Positions 35,060-62,301 of a stretch of 64,000 bases of DNA are shown in pieces; position 1 is the first letter of the stretch; the number at the start of each line of letters is the position of its first letter. The notes below the pieces were generated by a model that saw only the letters and a list, made by a program, of their open reading frames with translations, was not told the origin of the DNA and searched no databases. This DNA is from Hofstenia miamia (taxonomy: Eukaryota; Xenacoelomorpha; Acoela). Location of the stretch: NCBI GenBank assembly GCA_004352715.1, contig SCFE01000007.1, positions 801,678-865,677 on the forward strand, in the 5' to 3' direction. Made by a program: the position numbers and the translations under genes.

Positions 35060-36059
35060 NNNNNNNNNNNNNNNNNNNNNNNNNNNNNNNNNNNNNNNNN
35101 NNNNNNNNNNNNNNNNNNNNNNNNNNNNNNNNNNNNNNNNNNNNNNNNNNNNNNNNNNNNNNNNNNNNNNNNNNNNNNNNNNNNNNNNNNNNNNNNNNNN
35201 NNNNNNNNNNNNNNNNNNNNNNNNNNNNNNNNNNNNNNNNNNNNNNNNNNNNNNNNNNNNNNNNNNNNNNNNNNNNNNNNNNNNNNNNNNNNNNNNNNNN
35301 NNNNNNNNNNNNNNNNNNNNNNNNNNNNNNNNNNNNNNNNNNNNNNNNNNNNNNNNNNNNNNNNNNNNNNNNNNNNNNNNNNNNNNNNNNNNNNNNNNNN
35401 NNNNNNNNNNNNNNNNNNNNNNNNNNNNNNNNNNNNNNNNNNNNNNNNNNNNNNNNNNNNNNNNNNNNNNNNNNNNNNNNNNNNNNNNNNNNNNNNNNNN
35501 NNNNNNNNNNNNNNNNNNNNNNNNNNNNNNNNNNNNNNNNNNNNNNNNNNNNNNNNNNNNNNNNNNNNNNNNNNNNNNNNNNNNNNNNNNNNNNNNNNNN
35601 NNNNNNNNNNNNNNNNNNNNNNNNNNNNNNNNNNNNNNNNNNNNNNNNNNNNNNNNNNNNNNNNNNNNNNNNNNNNNNNNNNNNNNNNNNNNNNNNNNNN
35701 NNNNNNNNNNNNNNNNNNNNNNNNNNNNNNNNNNNNNNNNNNNNNNNNNNNNNNNNNNNNNNNNNNNNNNNNNNNNNNNNNNNNNNNNNNNNNNNNNNNN
35801 NNNNNNNNNNNNNNNNNNNNNNNNNNNNNNNNNNNNNNNNNNNNNNNNNNNNNNNNNNNNNNNNNNNNNNNNNNNNNNNNNNNNNNNNNNNNNNNNNNNN
35901 NNNNNNNNNNNNNNNNNNNNNNNNNNNNNNNNNNNNNNNNNNNNNNNNNNNNNNNNNNNNNNNNNNNNNNNNNNNNNNNNNNNNNNNNNNNNNNNNNNNN
36001 NNNNNNNNNNNNNNNNNNNNNNNNNNNNNNNNNNNNNNNNNNNNNNNNNNNNNNNNNNN
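35060..36059. other. Assembly gap, 1000 N
   Basis: Exactly 1000 N, so an estimated gap. It cuts off whatever lies upstream of copy C. ORFs spanning it are artefacts. Confidence 0.98.
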
Positions 36060-36860
36060 ATTTTTGTCAAAGTTGGTTGAAAAAATTCTTTGAGCACAAT
36101 ATTTTTTAAAAAATACCGAGCTAAAACAAGCCTCATTCAAAGATTTTATGTGGCGAGCAGAGCCGAACTTGCACAAAATTTAAACGAGCCGTAGGTATCT
36201 CACCACGAGATTAAACAATGGGAATTCTGTGTAAATTTGAAATATAACTAAACTTGAATCTCAACGTTGTCTATATGTTAAATTGTAGGACAATTTCTAC
36301 ACAAAATTTTGGCAATTTCTTGGTTTGCACAAAATTGATGTTCACTTAACATTGGTTGCAGAATGCAAAAGCTAATCTATTTCTGTTCAATTTTATCATA
36401 AGCTCAATAGTTTGTCTGAAAGATTAAGCAGGGTACTTTCACATACAAACTTGTTATCATACACAATATTCACAAATAAGATAGGTTATTCAAAGTATCT
36501 TGTAAACAATCACCTTAGGTTATCATAGCACTTTGTGTAGATTAATGCATATCAGAAGTAATATGTAAATATTCATGTTTCTACATATACCTAAAATCTT
36601 ATATCAAAAAATACTGTGGTGCTCAGTGCTCACATCTTAAAAAAAAGTACTTTAATACATCTTAGATAACACATTCAAAAATATATTTCGAATTACAAAG
36701 CCATCGCCTGTCTCTTTGAAAAATTGTTTCTTCTAAATTTACTTGATTTTGTAATAATATTTTAGTTAATCCCTTTAAAATTTTTAGGTCAATTTAGTCC
36801 ACTTTATCATTTCCATGTTTTGAAATGTTGAATTAGTTTTGTGTTTTTTTGTTTTTCTGC
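36060..36860. other. No gene seen
   Basis: AT-rich, stops in all frames. The last bases before 36865 may be the 5' part of the LINE that follows. Confidence 0.5.
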
Positions 36861-36864
36861 TTAG

Positions 36865-37560
36865 TTGCCAACCCCAATATCAGATATATCCTTATCAAAG
36901 GTGCCAATCTTAGTTCTATCAATTTTAAGTAAAATATTTGAAAGAATTTTATATAACCAAATTAATGAATATTACGAAAAATATCAAATAATAAGATCTT
37001 TACAATTTGGATTTAGAAAGAATATGTCCACGAATAATGCATTAATTTTTGTTTTAGACTATTGGAGAAGTCATATAGATAAATGCGATAATGTTTACAT
37101 CTTATCATTAGATCTATGTAAAGCATTTAATTCAATAGATCATTAAATACTAATTAGAAAATTAAAGAATATATACAACTTTAATGAATATGCAACTAAG
37201 TTAAGTTATTAACCTCATATTTAACTAATAGACAACAATAAGTTAAATTATACAATGAAATCTTTAACAAACTTGTAATTAATAAAGGAATATCTCAAGG
37301 TTCTGTTCTAGGGCCATTGATATTCAATCTTTATATTAATGACATCAATTTTATAACGAAAACAAAACGTGTGCAATATGCCGATGACACCCTGCTGTAT
37401 TCAACCAACCATTGGTATTTAACCGCACTACAATATTATACTTTGAAAAAAATAAAATGAAATTAAATGTTGACAAAGCTAGATGTAAATAATTCTACCA
37501 AAACTAAAAAATTAATGTTAAAAATAAACAATAATATTATACAATAATTAATAAATTCAG
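36865..37560 (+). pseudogene. Jockey/CR1-type LINE reverse transcriptase, broken
   Basis: The open frame 36865-37146 reads LSILSKIFERILYNQINEYY, LQFGFRKNMSTNNAL and LSLDLCKAFNSIDH, the fingers and palm A motif of LINE RTs. After a stop, other frames give KGISQGSVLGPLIF then NLYINDI (37288-37345) and QYADDTLLYSTN (37374-37409), an intact catalytic YADD. So the catalytic core is preserved but the frame is broken twice or more. No endonuclease domain is seen upstream. A C-terminal LINE piece on the same strand at 40826-41335 could be the rest of the same copy. Confidence 0.8.
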
Positions 37561-37599
37561 TGTTTAAATCACTTTAGTTCTTAGTTCTTAAAATTTGCA

Positions 37600-38420
37600 A
37601 TTAGGAGTTATGTCTTCATTCGCCTTTTGTATTTTTTATGATTCTCCATTTGTAAAATAACACAATATGCGTTTTTTTTTCATTTTTGCCCTTTGAGTGC
37701 AGAATCAATATTCTTTTCTGGTTCTTTATCTAATGCTTTATCTTTCTTAAAGAAACGAATTAATTGTAGGTGCTTAGTTTGTAGGTGTGTGCCCTCGAAG
37801 TTCTGTCCTCCTTGTTGCTTCTAAGGTTGTGGAGATTTATTATTTTGAAATTTTCATCAAATACTGTATAGAATATACTTCTAAAGTAGGGGTGCCTTTA
37901 GTTTCTGTAGAAGTGGCTTCACTTTAGATGATGGCTGCTTTTCAGCTTCTGTAATATACTGTAATAACTGATCTTCATTTGGTCAAAATTGGTCGGGACT
38001 GTCGGCAGAAGTGTTCAAACCGCTGATGGTACAAGGAGTCTCGAGTGGCAGAATCAAATGTCGGAGATATTTGGAAATTTTGCATTCCAGACTAGATTCA
38101 CTTCACCAGCAGTGACACTGTTTATGTCACAAATATGTGAGTCGTGACCTGGGGTATTATTCAACTTGTCACATAGTGACTTTGGCCATCTCATTAACTT
38201 ATTAATTGGAAGTGGTTTTGAATTTATTTCTTCATCATCCTTTGGTTGCTATCATTGGTTGGATCGTACTAATCAAAATTTTCCCTTACAATCTTGCGTA
38301 GGTAGTACTCGAATACTAGATCTTGAAATATCATAAGTTCTCTTGAAGTCCTCTTCAGCTTTGCTGTCAAAGTGTGACATCTCATAATATAGTGAAGGGT
38401 TATTTTAAGTTATCTAACCC
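37600..38420 (-). pseudogene. Unrecognised coding-like segment with stops
   Basis: The minus strand gives readable stretches in two or three frames: MRCHTLTAKLKRTSRELMIF (about 38395-38335) continuing through a VFEYYLRKIVREN segment, then CDINSVTAGEVNLVWNAKFP (about 38135-38075), and PNEDQLLQYITEAEKQ (about 37985-37930). Composition is coding-like but the frame is broken by stops. I do not recognise the protein. A host-gene pseudogene or transposon relic are both possible. Confidence 0.3.
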
Positions 38421-38833
38421 TTTCAGTTCGGCAAGATAACTTGGCATATATTTATCCTTTTGTACACCTAGTATATTCCCTATTTGATGGAGTTCATCAT
38501 ATATTTTTGCTAAAATGGTATTATATTTTAAATTTAAAAAATTCAATTAATTAAGCAATTTACTGTCGAGTTTTCTAGTGTGTAGTTAGCTGCTATTCCT
38601 CTGAAAACATTTGGCCTCAATCTTCTTTGCTCAGAATATCAGAAAGTAGCTTGTTACCGGTTAGGTCTTATTTATATTCTTAATTGCAGCAGCAAAGGTG
38701 ACATAATCGGTCGGTAAGATCGTCTTCGCGATATTGTAGATAATTTTTCTTAATCATTTGTAATGGTGATTGGTACAATTATTGGAGAAATTTACTTTAA
38801 CCGTCAAATGACTATTAAGAAAATTCAACTAGC

Positions 38834-39141
38834 TACCCAGTAAACATAGAACTGTTGTAATGACGTCGTTTCGTGGTGTATTGGCATTTAACAGGCGTTG
38901 AATTGTTTGAGTGGCGTTTATAGTGCGGATTAGTGGCGGTGTATTATTCCGTCTAGCAAAAATATTTAAAAATAGGAATAATTTTAGTATTATGACAATT
39001 TGAAGATAAATTTTTTAAAAACTGCATTTTTATTGATAGTTTGTCGTTTTATTGTGAAAAGACGTTGTTTTGTAATGTCGTTTTAGTGCCGAAATTATGT
39101 CGTTCAGCGACGTCGTTACGACAGTTCTAGTTTATTGGGTA
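38834..39141. mobile_element. 308-bp TIR MITE targeting TA
   Basis: The left end TACCCAGTAAAC... (38834-38868) and right end ...GTTTATTGGGTA (39108-39141) are inverted copies over about 34 bp with few mismatches, and the inner ends share GACGTCG. The element is non-coding. A TA at each outer end fits TA target duplication. It sits between the RT part and the C-terminal part of a LINE, so it may have inserted into that copy or its flank. Confidence 0.85.
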
Positions 39142-39144
39142 TTT

Positions 39145-40820
39145 ATACTGCACAAACTTTTAAAATTTTAAAATTTTTAGTACACTTCTTAAAACTATAT
39201 ATAAAAATTATAATTTTTCTATGAGCTTGCCTAAATTCATTATATTCATTAACCCTAGGACGTACAAAATGTTTTTGTGCCGACTTTGTACAATGAGGTC
39301 ATTTTGACACAGTATTTTTTCAAGCATTAAAATGCGATTATTTAAATTTAATTAGACCAGGAATTTTTCTGAATTATGCTGTATTCAAGAAATTCTCAAT
39401 TACTTTATGTTCATGTAGTTTGAAGATTCATCACTTAAAACAGTGCCTACATGTACATTTGGTATAGAATATCAGTACATCTAAAATAATGATGGAATAA
39501 ATAAACAATCATTTACAAGATTTTTAAGAATTTCTTGAAAAAAGTACACTTAACAAACAATAGCATTGATAACATGCCCATTTTAGAAGAAATTCTGTTT
39601 AAGAATTCGCTATTAGCTTCATATACATTTTGAAAATGAATTTGCCGTATATTATTCATTGGAAAACCTTTATTGATATTCTTAAGCAGTAAAAATGCCA
39701 ATTTCTCAGATTCATTTAAAGTAAATTTTGAAATACAAAATGTAGTAAAAGCTTCAACAAAATTTTCTCTTTTTCTCATTAAATGATTTAACATGAGATT
39801 TATTTTTGTTTTAAAACTTGTTAACATAATTAGCTAACACGTTGACATGATACCCATCAATATAATTATCAAAAAAATTTGTGCATTAATCGCCTCTATA
39901 GTAGTACAATGTTGTATTAAGCGCCACTATAATAGTTCTGATTTTGTATTCCGCGCCACTATAATAGTTAAAATTCGAAAACTTTGAAGCCGTTTTTCTC
40001 ATGTTTGAACAGCGCCACCACTACACTGAAATTTACGCCACTTTTGGCGAATATAATATGCAAAATATCTTCCGATTTTCATGAGATTTCATTGGATACT
40101 GCCTAATAATGGCTTAGCGACGCTGAATACCAGATGCATTGAAATTTATTGCTATTCAGCGGCGCCTATAATATTAATAATAATATATTTTTAAACCTTT
40201 GTACAATACAAAAAAGTATAAAAATATTTATTAAGGTTTAAAGTAGATTGTTTTTCTATAATTTCACTTAGTTGCAAATTAATATTACTTAGTTACAACT
40301 ATTCTTTGAATATCCAAATAAGTTCTTTTCTTTGGTGATAATTCAAAATTAATTTTTTATAAATTCTTTAAAATTAGATTCTTTAATTTCAGGTGATAAT
40401 TTTTTTTCCAGATCTATACAGTAATTGATAAAACAATTCTCCATGATTCTTTTTTAAAATTTAAATTTTCCATAGCACTTATTTCTAGTATGAAGTTTTG
40501 ATGAAAGATATTTGTAGTGATTTAGTTTTTGTAGGTAGTCTAATGAAAATAAGTAATTGGTAGTTCTACGCCATTTTATTCTTGGCAAAGACCCGCACTG
40601 ACTGCGACAGAACTTGCTCCACAGTCCTCAATACATACTAAATTAAAATTAGGTGAAATTTTATTTTCAAATTATATATTTTATGAATTTATGATGCAAC
40701 ATTGAAATCGATACAAGCCTCGACTATACATTGTAAAATGTGCATAACCTTACTATATGCCAATTCGAGTTATAGCAGCATGTATTGAGTGATATCCTGA
40801 TATTTACATAAATTGTAGGC
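39145..40820. other. No gene; short repeats gcgccactataatag
   Basis: The run gcgccactataatagtt occurs twice at 39918-39970, a variant at about 39890, and ggcgcctataatatta appears at 40162, inverted in part, so 39885-40178 could be a degenerate foldback element. The minus ORF 39513-39827 is AT-rich and unrecognised. Confidence 0.4.
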
Positions 40821-40825
40821 CAAAT

Positions 40826-41335
40826 TTGAACGCCTGCCCGACTGAGCAGTGCAAGATGTTCAATATATACAATGTAGGTCTTGAAAAAAACTATGTACTC
40901 ATCTTGTTCTTGTACTCATCTTGTTTATTAACGAACTTAAATAAAAAGGCAAAATCGAAATTAGAGAAAGTATTTAAATGGGGAATAAACATAATTAGCA
41001 ACAAAAATAAAAAAGAAATAATGTGTAAATATCATCTAAGATCATTAGAAGCTCTTCAAAATATTAGATGTTTATCGATATTTTGGAAAAGAAAATCGAA
41101 CATTTCTAATCATTTAAATCAAAGAACGATTACATTTGGTAAAACTAAGTATAATAGAAAAGTAATGAAGAACGGATTCCTAAATTATACAATATCACTA
41201 TGGAACAAACTGGACTACAGCACAAGAAGTGAAAAAAATTTTACAATATTTAAGAAGTTGAAAAACATGATTACACAACAAAATATCAATTATCTGACTA
41301 ATTATAGAATAAGATGTGCAACTCAAGAACAATAA
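40826..41335 (+). pseudogene. C-terminal part of a LINE ORF2
   Basis: A 169-codon open frame. After about 35 unrelated residues it reads LEKVFKWGINIISNKNKKEI, YHLRSLEALQNIRC and SLWNKLDYSTRSEKNFTIFK. The pattern (RLKxIQxxAxR...L..L.+R...SLWNxLp...R...+FK) is the standard C-terminus of jockey/CR1/RTE-like LINE proteins. It lacks RT motifs. It is on the same strand as the RT piece at 36.9-37.5 kb, so the two may be one copy interrupted by 3.3 kb including a MITE. Confidence 0.65.
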
Positions 41336-41339
41336 GTGA

Positions 41340-41926
41340 AAATATTTTTAAATTATATGTAATTTGTAAACGTAACCAAGAAACAAACATTTACTGACAT
41401 AACTAAGCTCATATGAAGAAAGTTGCATTATTTATGTTCTTAATAAGTTTGTAAACTTAATACATGTATATGTACATGAGAACTTAAATATATGTTGTTA
41501 TTAAAAAAAACAAGAAGATTGGAAAACAAACTAGGAAACAACAAAAGAAAATCAGATAAACATGCTGAAACTGAACAAATGTTAGAAAATCGCACATATT
41601 AGTAATTAATAGCTCATAGTGAAAGATTTCATCACAATTAAAACCAACAGAAAGCATATTGCATGCAATACTAAATAAAAAGAAGTAACGAAATTGGTCG
41701 CAACTTCGTGATATAGTAAATTTGTATGAGGGGTAAGCATCGCGTGTTTTGAATATTTTGTAGATTTATTTTGAATCAAAGAAATTATAAAAATAATTTT
41801 CTAAATAACAAAAAGTGGCATTAAATATGAATTTTGAATCACTGTTTGAATTCTACAAAAATTGAAATATAAATTCATAATTGATAAATTAACTAAACAA
41901 AAAAACAAAATAGCACCATATTGAAG
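41340..41926. other. 3' flank of the BEACH gene; no gene seen
   Basis: AT-rich interval between the LINE end and the stop codon of the BEACH-WD40 gene (minus strand). It should contain that gene's 3' UTR. Confidence 0.5.
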
Positions 41927-57640
<15,714 letters not shown>

Positions 57641-58059
57641 ACACAGATAGAATGCGGTAGTAGAATCACATCAAGTAGTGAGTGCTAAAAGTAAATACAG
57701 AGCTAAATTAATGTATAAACAAACAACGTAGATTCCGGAACAACTAGGATTTCCGGGATTTTAAAATCTACGAAATTAAAACAACACTCCTGCAAATCAT
57801 CACTTTATATATGTGCAAATAGAAACGGCTAATCAAGATTGTTAATCAAGTTAATATTTGCAAAATTGGAAACGTTTTTACAATTCACAAATCATTAAAG
57901 AAATGAAAGTGAAAAAAGAATTAAACTGATATTAAATAGGACATGGAGCTTCAGTAGAAATTGAGGCGTTTTCAATAAAGAGTTTAGTTTTTGATAGAAA
58001 ACAGTCTAAAATCTGAAAATCTTTAACACTATGAAGTTTAGCAGTATTTATATCTACCA

Positions 58060-58093
<34 letters not shown>

Positions 58094-58128
58094 CATAAAA
58101 CAGAAAGGCACTAAAAATTTAGTAAAAA
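57641..58128. promoter_or_regulatory. Intergenic region EXO1 to BEACH gene
   Basis: 488 bp between the EXO1 stop and the BEACH gene start, both on the minus strand. It should hold the EXO1 3' UTR and the BEACH gene promoter. It contains a (TA)n tract at about 58061-58092 and a GC-richer gattccggaacaactaggat patch at 57730. No TATA box or initiator can be assigned. Confidence 0.4.
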
Positions 58129-59946
58129 CTATGAACTTGGACAAAATGTCTTGGAATTGTGAAAAAATTGTTTAAGATTTAACTGCCTAACTACAGGCTT
58201 TGTCTGATTGATGTGTGATGAAAACTGAAATTCGATTTCCTCATTTTCCTTTTCTCTGTGATTTTCCGCCTTGTTTAATGTCTCGCTGGGAGGCTTAAGA
58301 ACACTACGATGCGTTTTCGAGAATTTATTGCACTGCCATTTAAAAAACGGAAACGTTTTCAGTGGCTTGGTTTGATCTTCTGAGAGTTTAAGTCTTTTTG
58401 GTGAATTTGGTTCGCTTACGTCTTGAATATTCCTTTTTAATTGCTGATCACTGGAAGATATGATATCGAAGGCAGTAGAATTGGGACAAGCTATTTCATT
58501 TGTTTCCAATTGAGTAAATACACTTGTGGATGAATCTGTATTTTCATTGGAGACACTTTTCGGAGGAAAGAATTTGCTGACTGTGTTATCTGAAGAAGTT
58601 AACGATGAAGTCTGCTTACGAAGAACTTTAACAGTGAACCTGTTTGCTATTGGACTTGGACAAGGGGTTGAATCACCAGAATAAAGAGAAAACAAGTGTT
58701 CCTTATCTGAATCTACGAGTTTTGTAGAACGTGTTTGGGATTTACTATTAAGTACTGCGCCTAATTTAGAACTATCGATATTTACTGATTTGTTCTTAGA
58801 GCTTTTAATGCTCTTAAATTTAAGTGTTTTCAGTTCAGAACGTCTGGATTTATTAACTTTGTAATTACTGTCCCAAATGCTTAAACGGTGAGATGGAACG
58901 TTGGTTAAAATTGGAGTAGGAGACCAATTACTCACAAACTTATCACATTCATGTCTGTAATTGCCTATAGCGCTATCAAAACCATGCACGCTATCAATTT
59001 CCCCACCTATAGAATTGTGAAGAGCATTTTCATCATAAGTAGTTAATGGAACTTCCATTCTAATAAGAGGATTAAAGACAATTTGATATTTAAAAACGTA
59101 TTCAGCTGCAAGGAAATTCTCAATATAGTCTTTCGAAGGTCGATGTTTCAAAATCTTTGGACAATTGAGATATATATGTAGACGATGTAATAACGAGTTC
59201 GTGTCCACTTTTTTGGCAGCCACAACAATTTTATAGGCACGTGAAATACCTACGCCTTGAAGTGAAGGCAAATAATCACATCCAGCTAAAATACACATTC
59301 GTCGCATCATGTCATGATCAAAATCATTGAATTTATCTAGTTGAACAAATTTATTCCAATCAAATAAATCAAAAACTCCATTGACATCAAGTTTAAATAT
59401 CACTCTCTCACATCCAAAAGCCAACATGTCTGAGTCTTCTGTCACAATTGCGTCGATTATTGATAGTTTTAATAAAAAAGCTAACTGGGCATCTGCCTCA
59501 TATGGGGCCACTATGCAATCAACATTTTTAGCATGACAATCTGCAATTAGGTTTTCAACCATGGCAGGTGTGACTGATATTGCTTGTGTAAAACAATTTC
59601 TAGATTCTTGGACGTTCCCTTCCTGAAGTAATGATATGCCTTCACTTCTTTTCAAACTACGTCGTTGTTTGCGAGCATCGTTGACTGCTTTTTTTGCAGG
59701 AAGTGGCTTACCATCAAATACCATTACAACTTTTATATTATGAACCAAGAGAGCTGCAATCATTTTACGTGGGTAGTTAAGATATTGGGTAGTTTGCTGC
59801 TCAACAGCTAAATCTTGAGCACATGAAAAAGCACCTTTATACAGCCAACTGGAGGCATCGACACCAATGGTCTTCCCGGACCATTGCTCAATTGTCGACT
59901 TACTGAGAGCGTCCTTGATAAAAACAAGTAAACCCTGAATGCCCAT
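58129..59946 (-). CDS. EXO1: Exonuclease 1, single exon, 605 aa
   Basis: A 5'-to-3' exonuclease and flap endonuclease of the XPG/Rad2 family, acting in nuclear mismatch repair and end resection. It starts MGIQGLL, the fixed N-terminus of the family. The active-site acids are present: D30 (GVDASSWL), D78 (VFDGKPLPAK), E150 and D152 (APYEADAQ), D171 and D173 (TEDSDML), D224 (GCDYLPS). The helix-two-turn-helix follows as LQGVGISRAYKIV (229-241). The C-terminal half is Ser-rich and disordered-looking, with a SKFF motif at 457-460 resembling the MLH1-binding box, a PKRLKL nuclear-signal-like run at 516-521, and a perfect PIP box QLNLKQFF at 588-595 for PCNA. It is shorter than vertebrate EXO1 in the variable tail. 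No intron is needed. The ATG directly follows a cttgattttag acceptor-like site. Confidence 0.95.
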   Translation of the reverse strand: MGIQGLLVFIKDALSKSTIEQWSGKTIGVDASSWLYKGAFSCAQDLAVEQQTTQYLNYPRKMIAALLVHNIKVVMVFDGKPLPAKKAVNDARKQRRSLKRSEGISLLQEGNVQESRNCFTQAISVTPAMVENLIADCHAKNVDCIVAPYEADAQLAFLLKLSIIDAIVTEDSDMLAFGCERVIFKLDVNGVFDLFDWNKFVQLDKFNDFDHDMMRRMCILAGCDYLPSLQGVGISRAYKIVVAAKKVDTNSLLHRLHIYLNCPKILKHRPSKDYIENFLAAEYVFKYQIVFNPLIRMEVPLTTYDENALHNSIGGEIDSVHGFDSAIGNYRHECDKFVSNWSPTPILTNVPSHRLSIWDSNYKVNKSRRSELKTLKFKSIKSSKNKSVNIDSSKLGAVLNSKSQTRSTKLVDSDKEHLFSLYSGDSTPCPSPIANRFTVKVLRKQTSSLTSSDNTVSKFFPPKSVSNENTDSSTSVFTQLETNEIACPNSTAFDIISSSDQQLKRNIQDVSEPNSPKRLKLSEDQTKPLKTFPFFKWQCNKFSKTHRSVLKPPSETLNKAENHREKENEEIEFQFSSHINQTKPVVRQLNLKQFFHNSKTFCPSS

Positions 59947-60880
59947 CTAAAATCAAGGAAAATACTCAATGGTTAAGAAAGAAAAAGACCTAAAAACATG
60001 TAATATTCGAAAATATTTTTCAACAAGCTTAAAATAACCCTTTGAGGACGGATGAAGTGATAATATGCAAATGAATGCTGTGCACAGAGACAGGTGATGT
60101 GTTTACACTTCATCCATCCTAATTTACATATGCTCTATTTTGCCTTTTACTATAAATGACAGCACGTGTGTATTATTGATTGATGGCTTCCGTAACTGGG
60201 GGAATTTCGCCTGTGTGATGTAAACAACTATGGCGTCTGCTAAGACCGCTGTCACTGAATGATGTTTTAGATGAAATATGTATTCTCTCTGATTGCTTCA
60301 AAAATAAAGGTGGCATACATTATGCTCGATTACGCCAATTTTGATGAATATTTTGATAATTTGACATCTAAATCACATTTCTTAAAAAAATATGTTTTTT
60401 ACATAAAATAATTTTCAAAAATTGTGAATTTTCCCAAATTTAACACTAGATGCGCCAGACTTTTAATTTACCTAAAAGCGCCAAAACCCCGTTAACTGAC
60501 GATTTCTATATTACGTTTTGTAATTATGTTCCTATACTGCACCAAATATTAGAAACATGCAGCAAAAATATAAGGCTAAGATTTTTATAACAGTCTATTT
60601 TTTTAGTTAATATGTAGAAACAACTTGTATAGTGCATCCTGAAAACATAGTTAGCAGTCGTCAATTGACGGGAGAAGCGCTTAAAGGTAGAGTTTCGCAG
60701 CTAATTGTACCCAATTATCATGAATTACTAAACATACTCCAATATCATTTGATAGAATTGATGCAGAGGTGTAGAAATTTCAAGCATAACAGTATCATTT
60801 GTCATTTGTAATGTCTCAACAAATGTCAGCTCAACGTTTCCTGCAAACAATGATAAATCTTCCAATCTGGAGATGACACT
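59947..60880. other. EXO1 upstream region with a foldback; no gene
   Basis: It holds the EXO1 5' flank. A foldback lies at 60046-60119 (listed). TTAA followed by cactagatgcgccag at about 60441 could be a piggyBac end for the transposase relic that follows, but no matching right end was found. Confidence 0.45.
60046..60119. repeat. Foldback 100 bp upstream of EXO1
   Basis: GGACGGATGAAGTG (60046-60059) and CACTTCATCCATCC (60106-60119) are inverted copies with one mismatch; the inner sequence (taatatgcaaatg versus taatttacatatg) is also partly related. It may be a small TIR element or a solo TIR pair. Confidence 0.75.
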
Positions 60881-60889
60881 GAACAAGAT

Positions 60890-61860
60890 TCAATAAGACA
60901 CTGTCCCGCCAAAAATGAGATAAAAAGATTTATCAGATTTGATCGTCGTCAAGATCGCCGTAGAAATCTGCAACATGACAAGTTTTGTCTAATTTCAACT
61001 ATTTTAAATAGTTTTGTAGCTAATTCTCAACGTTGCTACCATCCATCATCATTCTTGACTATTGATGAATAATTATTGGAATTATTTCCGACTAAAACAC
61101 GCTGCAGTTCTACGCAATATATGCCCGCAAAGCCCGATAAATTTCGGATAAAATTTTGGATATTAGCCGATATTTCATTAAAATATTGTTATCTTGCAAA
61201 AGATGACAACAGACATGTGTCATTTGGTACACATGTTGTGCAAACACTTATGGAACCTCTGAACAACAAAGGATACAATGTAACTTTTGATAATTTTTTT
61301 ACTTCTAAACAACTTGCTCATCTTATGCTTCAAGTCCGAACAAAAATAGTTGGAACTGTGTGTTCAAATCAACGCGAACTTCCTCTTCCCCAAAATTTAG
61401 GACTGCATGATTCTGTAATGTACCAAAGTGGCAAGTTGCACCTTACCAGATATCAAGCGAAACCAAAAAGAGTTGTGCATATACTTTCTACACAGTATAA
61501 TGGTGCTGTTTATTAAGAAGATGGTAAGAAGAAGAAGCCTGAAAGTGCATTATCTTATTATAGTGAATATGCACTTGATCTACTAAACAGCATGTGTCGT
61601 CAAAATTCAACAAATTTGGGCTGAAGACGGTGGCTTTTGGCCGTTTTTTTAATATTTTGGATATTGCTGGAGTGAATGCATGGGTGCTGCATAAAAAACA
61701 AACACATTCTGATATTAGTAGACGCGATTTTCTGCAACAACTGTCCAAAGATCTCAGGGAAGACGTTGATATTCAGACTACTGGATGCTCTTTTGTCCCA
61801 ATTATCAAAAAGTGAATCACTTGTCAGATTTATGTTCATTGTGAAAAGAATAGAACTTTG
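60890..61860 (+). pseudogene. piggyBac transposase (DDE_Tnp_1_7) relic
   Basis: The plus strand reads a block ending SFLTIDE then a stop, then the open frame 61076-61516: FPTKTRC, QYMPAKPDKFRIKFWILAD, LNNKGYNVTFDNFFTS and RTKIVGTV. TIDE (usually TVDEQ) and TFDNFFTS are the first two catalytic aspartate blocks of piggyBac transposases. Frames after 61520 carry more (KKKPESALSYY; NAWVLHKKQT then RDFLQQLSKDL at 61594-61815), corresponding to the usual post-catalytic region. A TAA replaces the Q codon right after the first D-E, so the protein is dead. It differs in sequence from the piggyBac unit at 14-15.8 kb. Confidence 0.8.
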
Positions 61861-61965
61861 AATTTGTCCAGAATTTGCAGTAAACCTGTTTGTGGCAAGT
61901 ACCAGGCTGTCATATGTATCAACTGTTTTGACGAATAGCTCTTAAATACTTTTTTGTTTTTGTTA

Positions 61966-61970
<5 letters not shown>

Positions 61971-62005
<35 letters not shown>

Positions 62006-62020
62006 TATATATATATATAT
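61971..62020. repeat. (TA)n microsatellite
   Basis: TA dinucleotides interrupted once by gtg. Confidence 0.95.
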
Positions 62021-62301
62021 ACTGCAGCATCGGCAGTAGTCTTATTGCATCACTTTTCCAGTAAATCTATAATTCTCCGCATTGCGTCGCCATCGTTATC
62101 GCTAGGCGTCGAATACAGTTTCCTGGTTGGGTGCCGTTTAAATTCCTGCCATACTTTCAATGACGACATAAGTAAACATTATTTTGTTCTGCCATTGGCA
62201 GGTTGTTGTATCATGTTTTTAGTTATTATTAGGTCGACCAAAAGTAAAAAAAAGTTAAAATTCATCACGTAACCAAAATACCGGGAAAAGCATTTCTGTG
62301 A

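Noticed and set aside
34988-36176. Long ORFs crossing the second 1000-N gap
   Set aside because: Same artefact; real residues on each side number fewer than 45.
57932-58144. Minus ORF overlapping the EXO1 stop
   Set aside because: Includes translated TA repeats (IYIYIY) and lies in another frame; EXO1 is complete without it.
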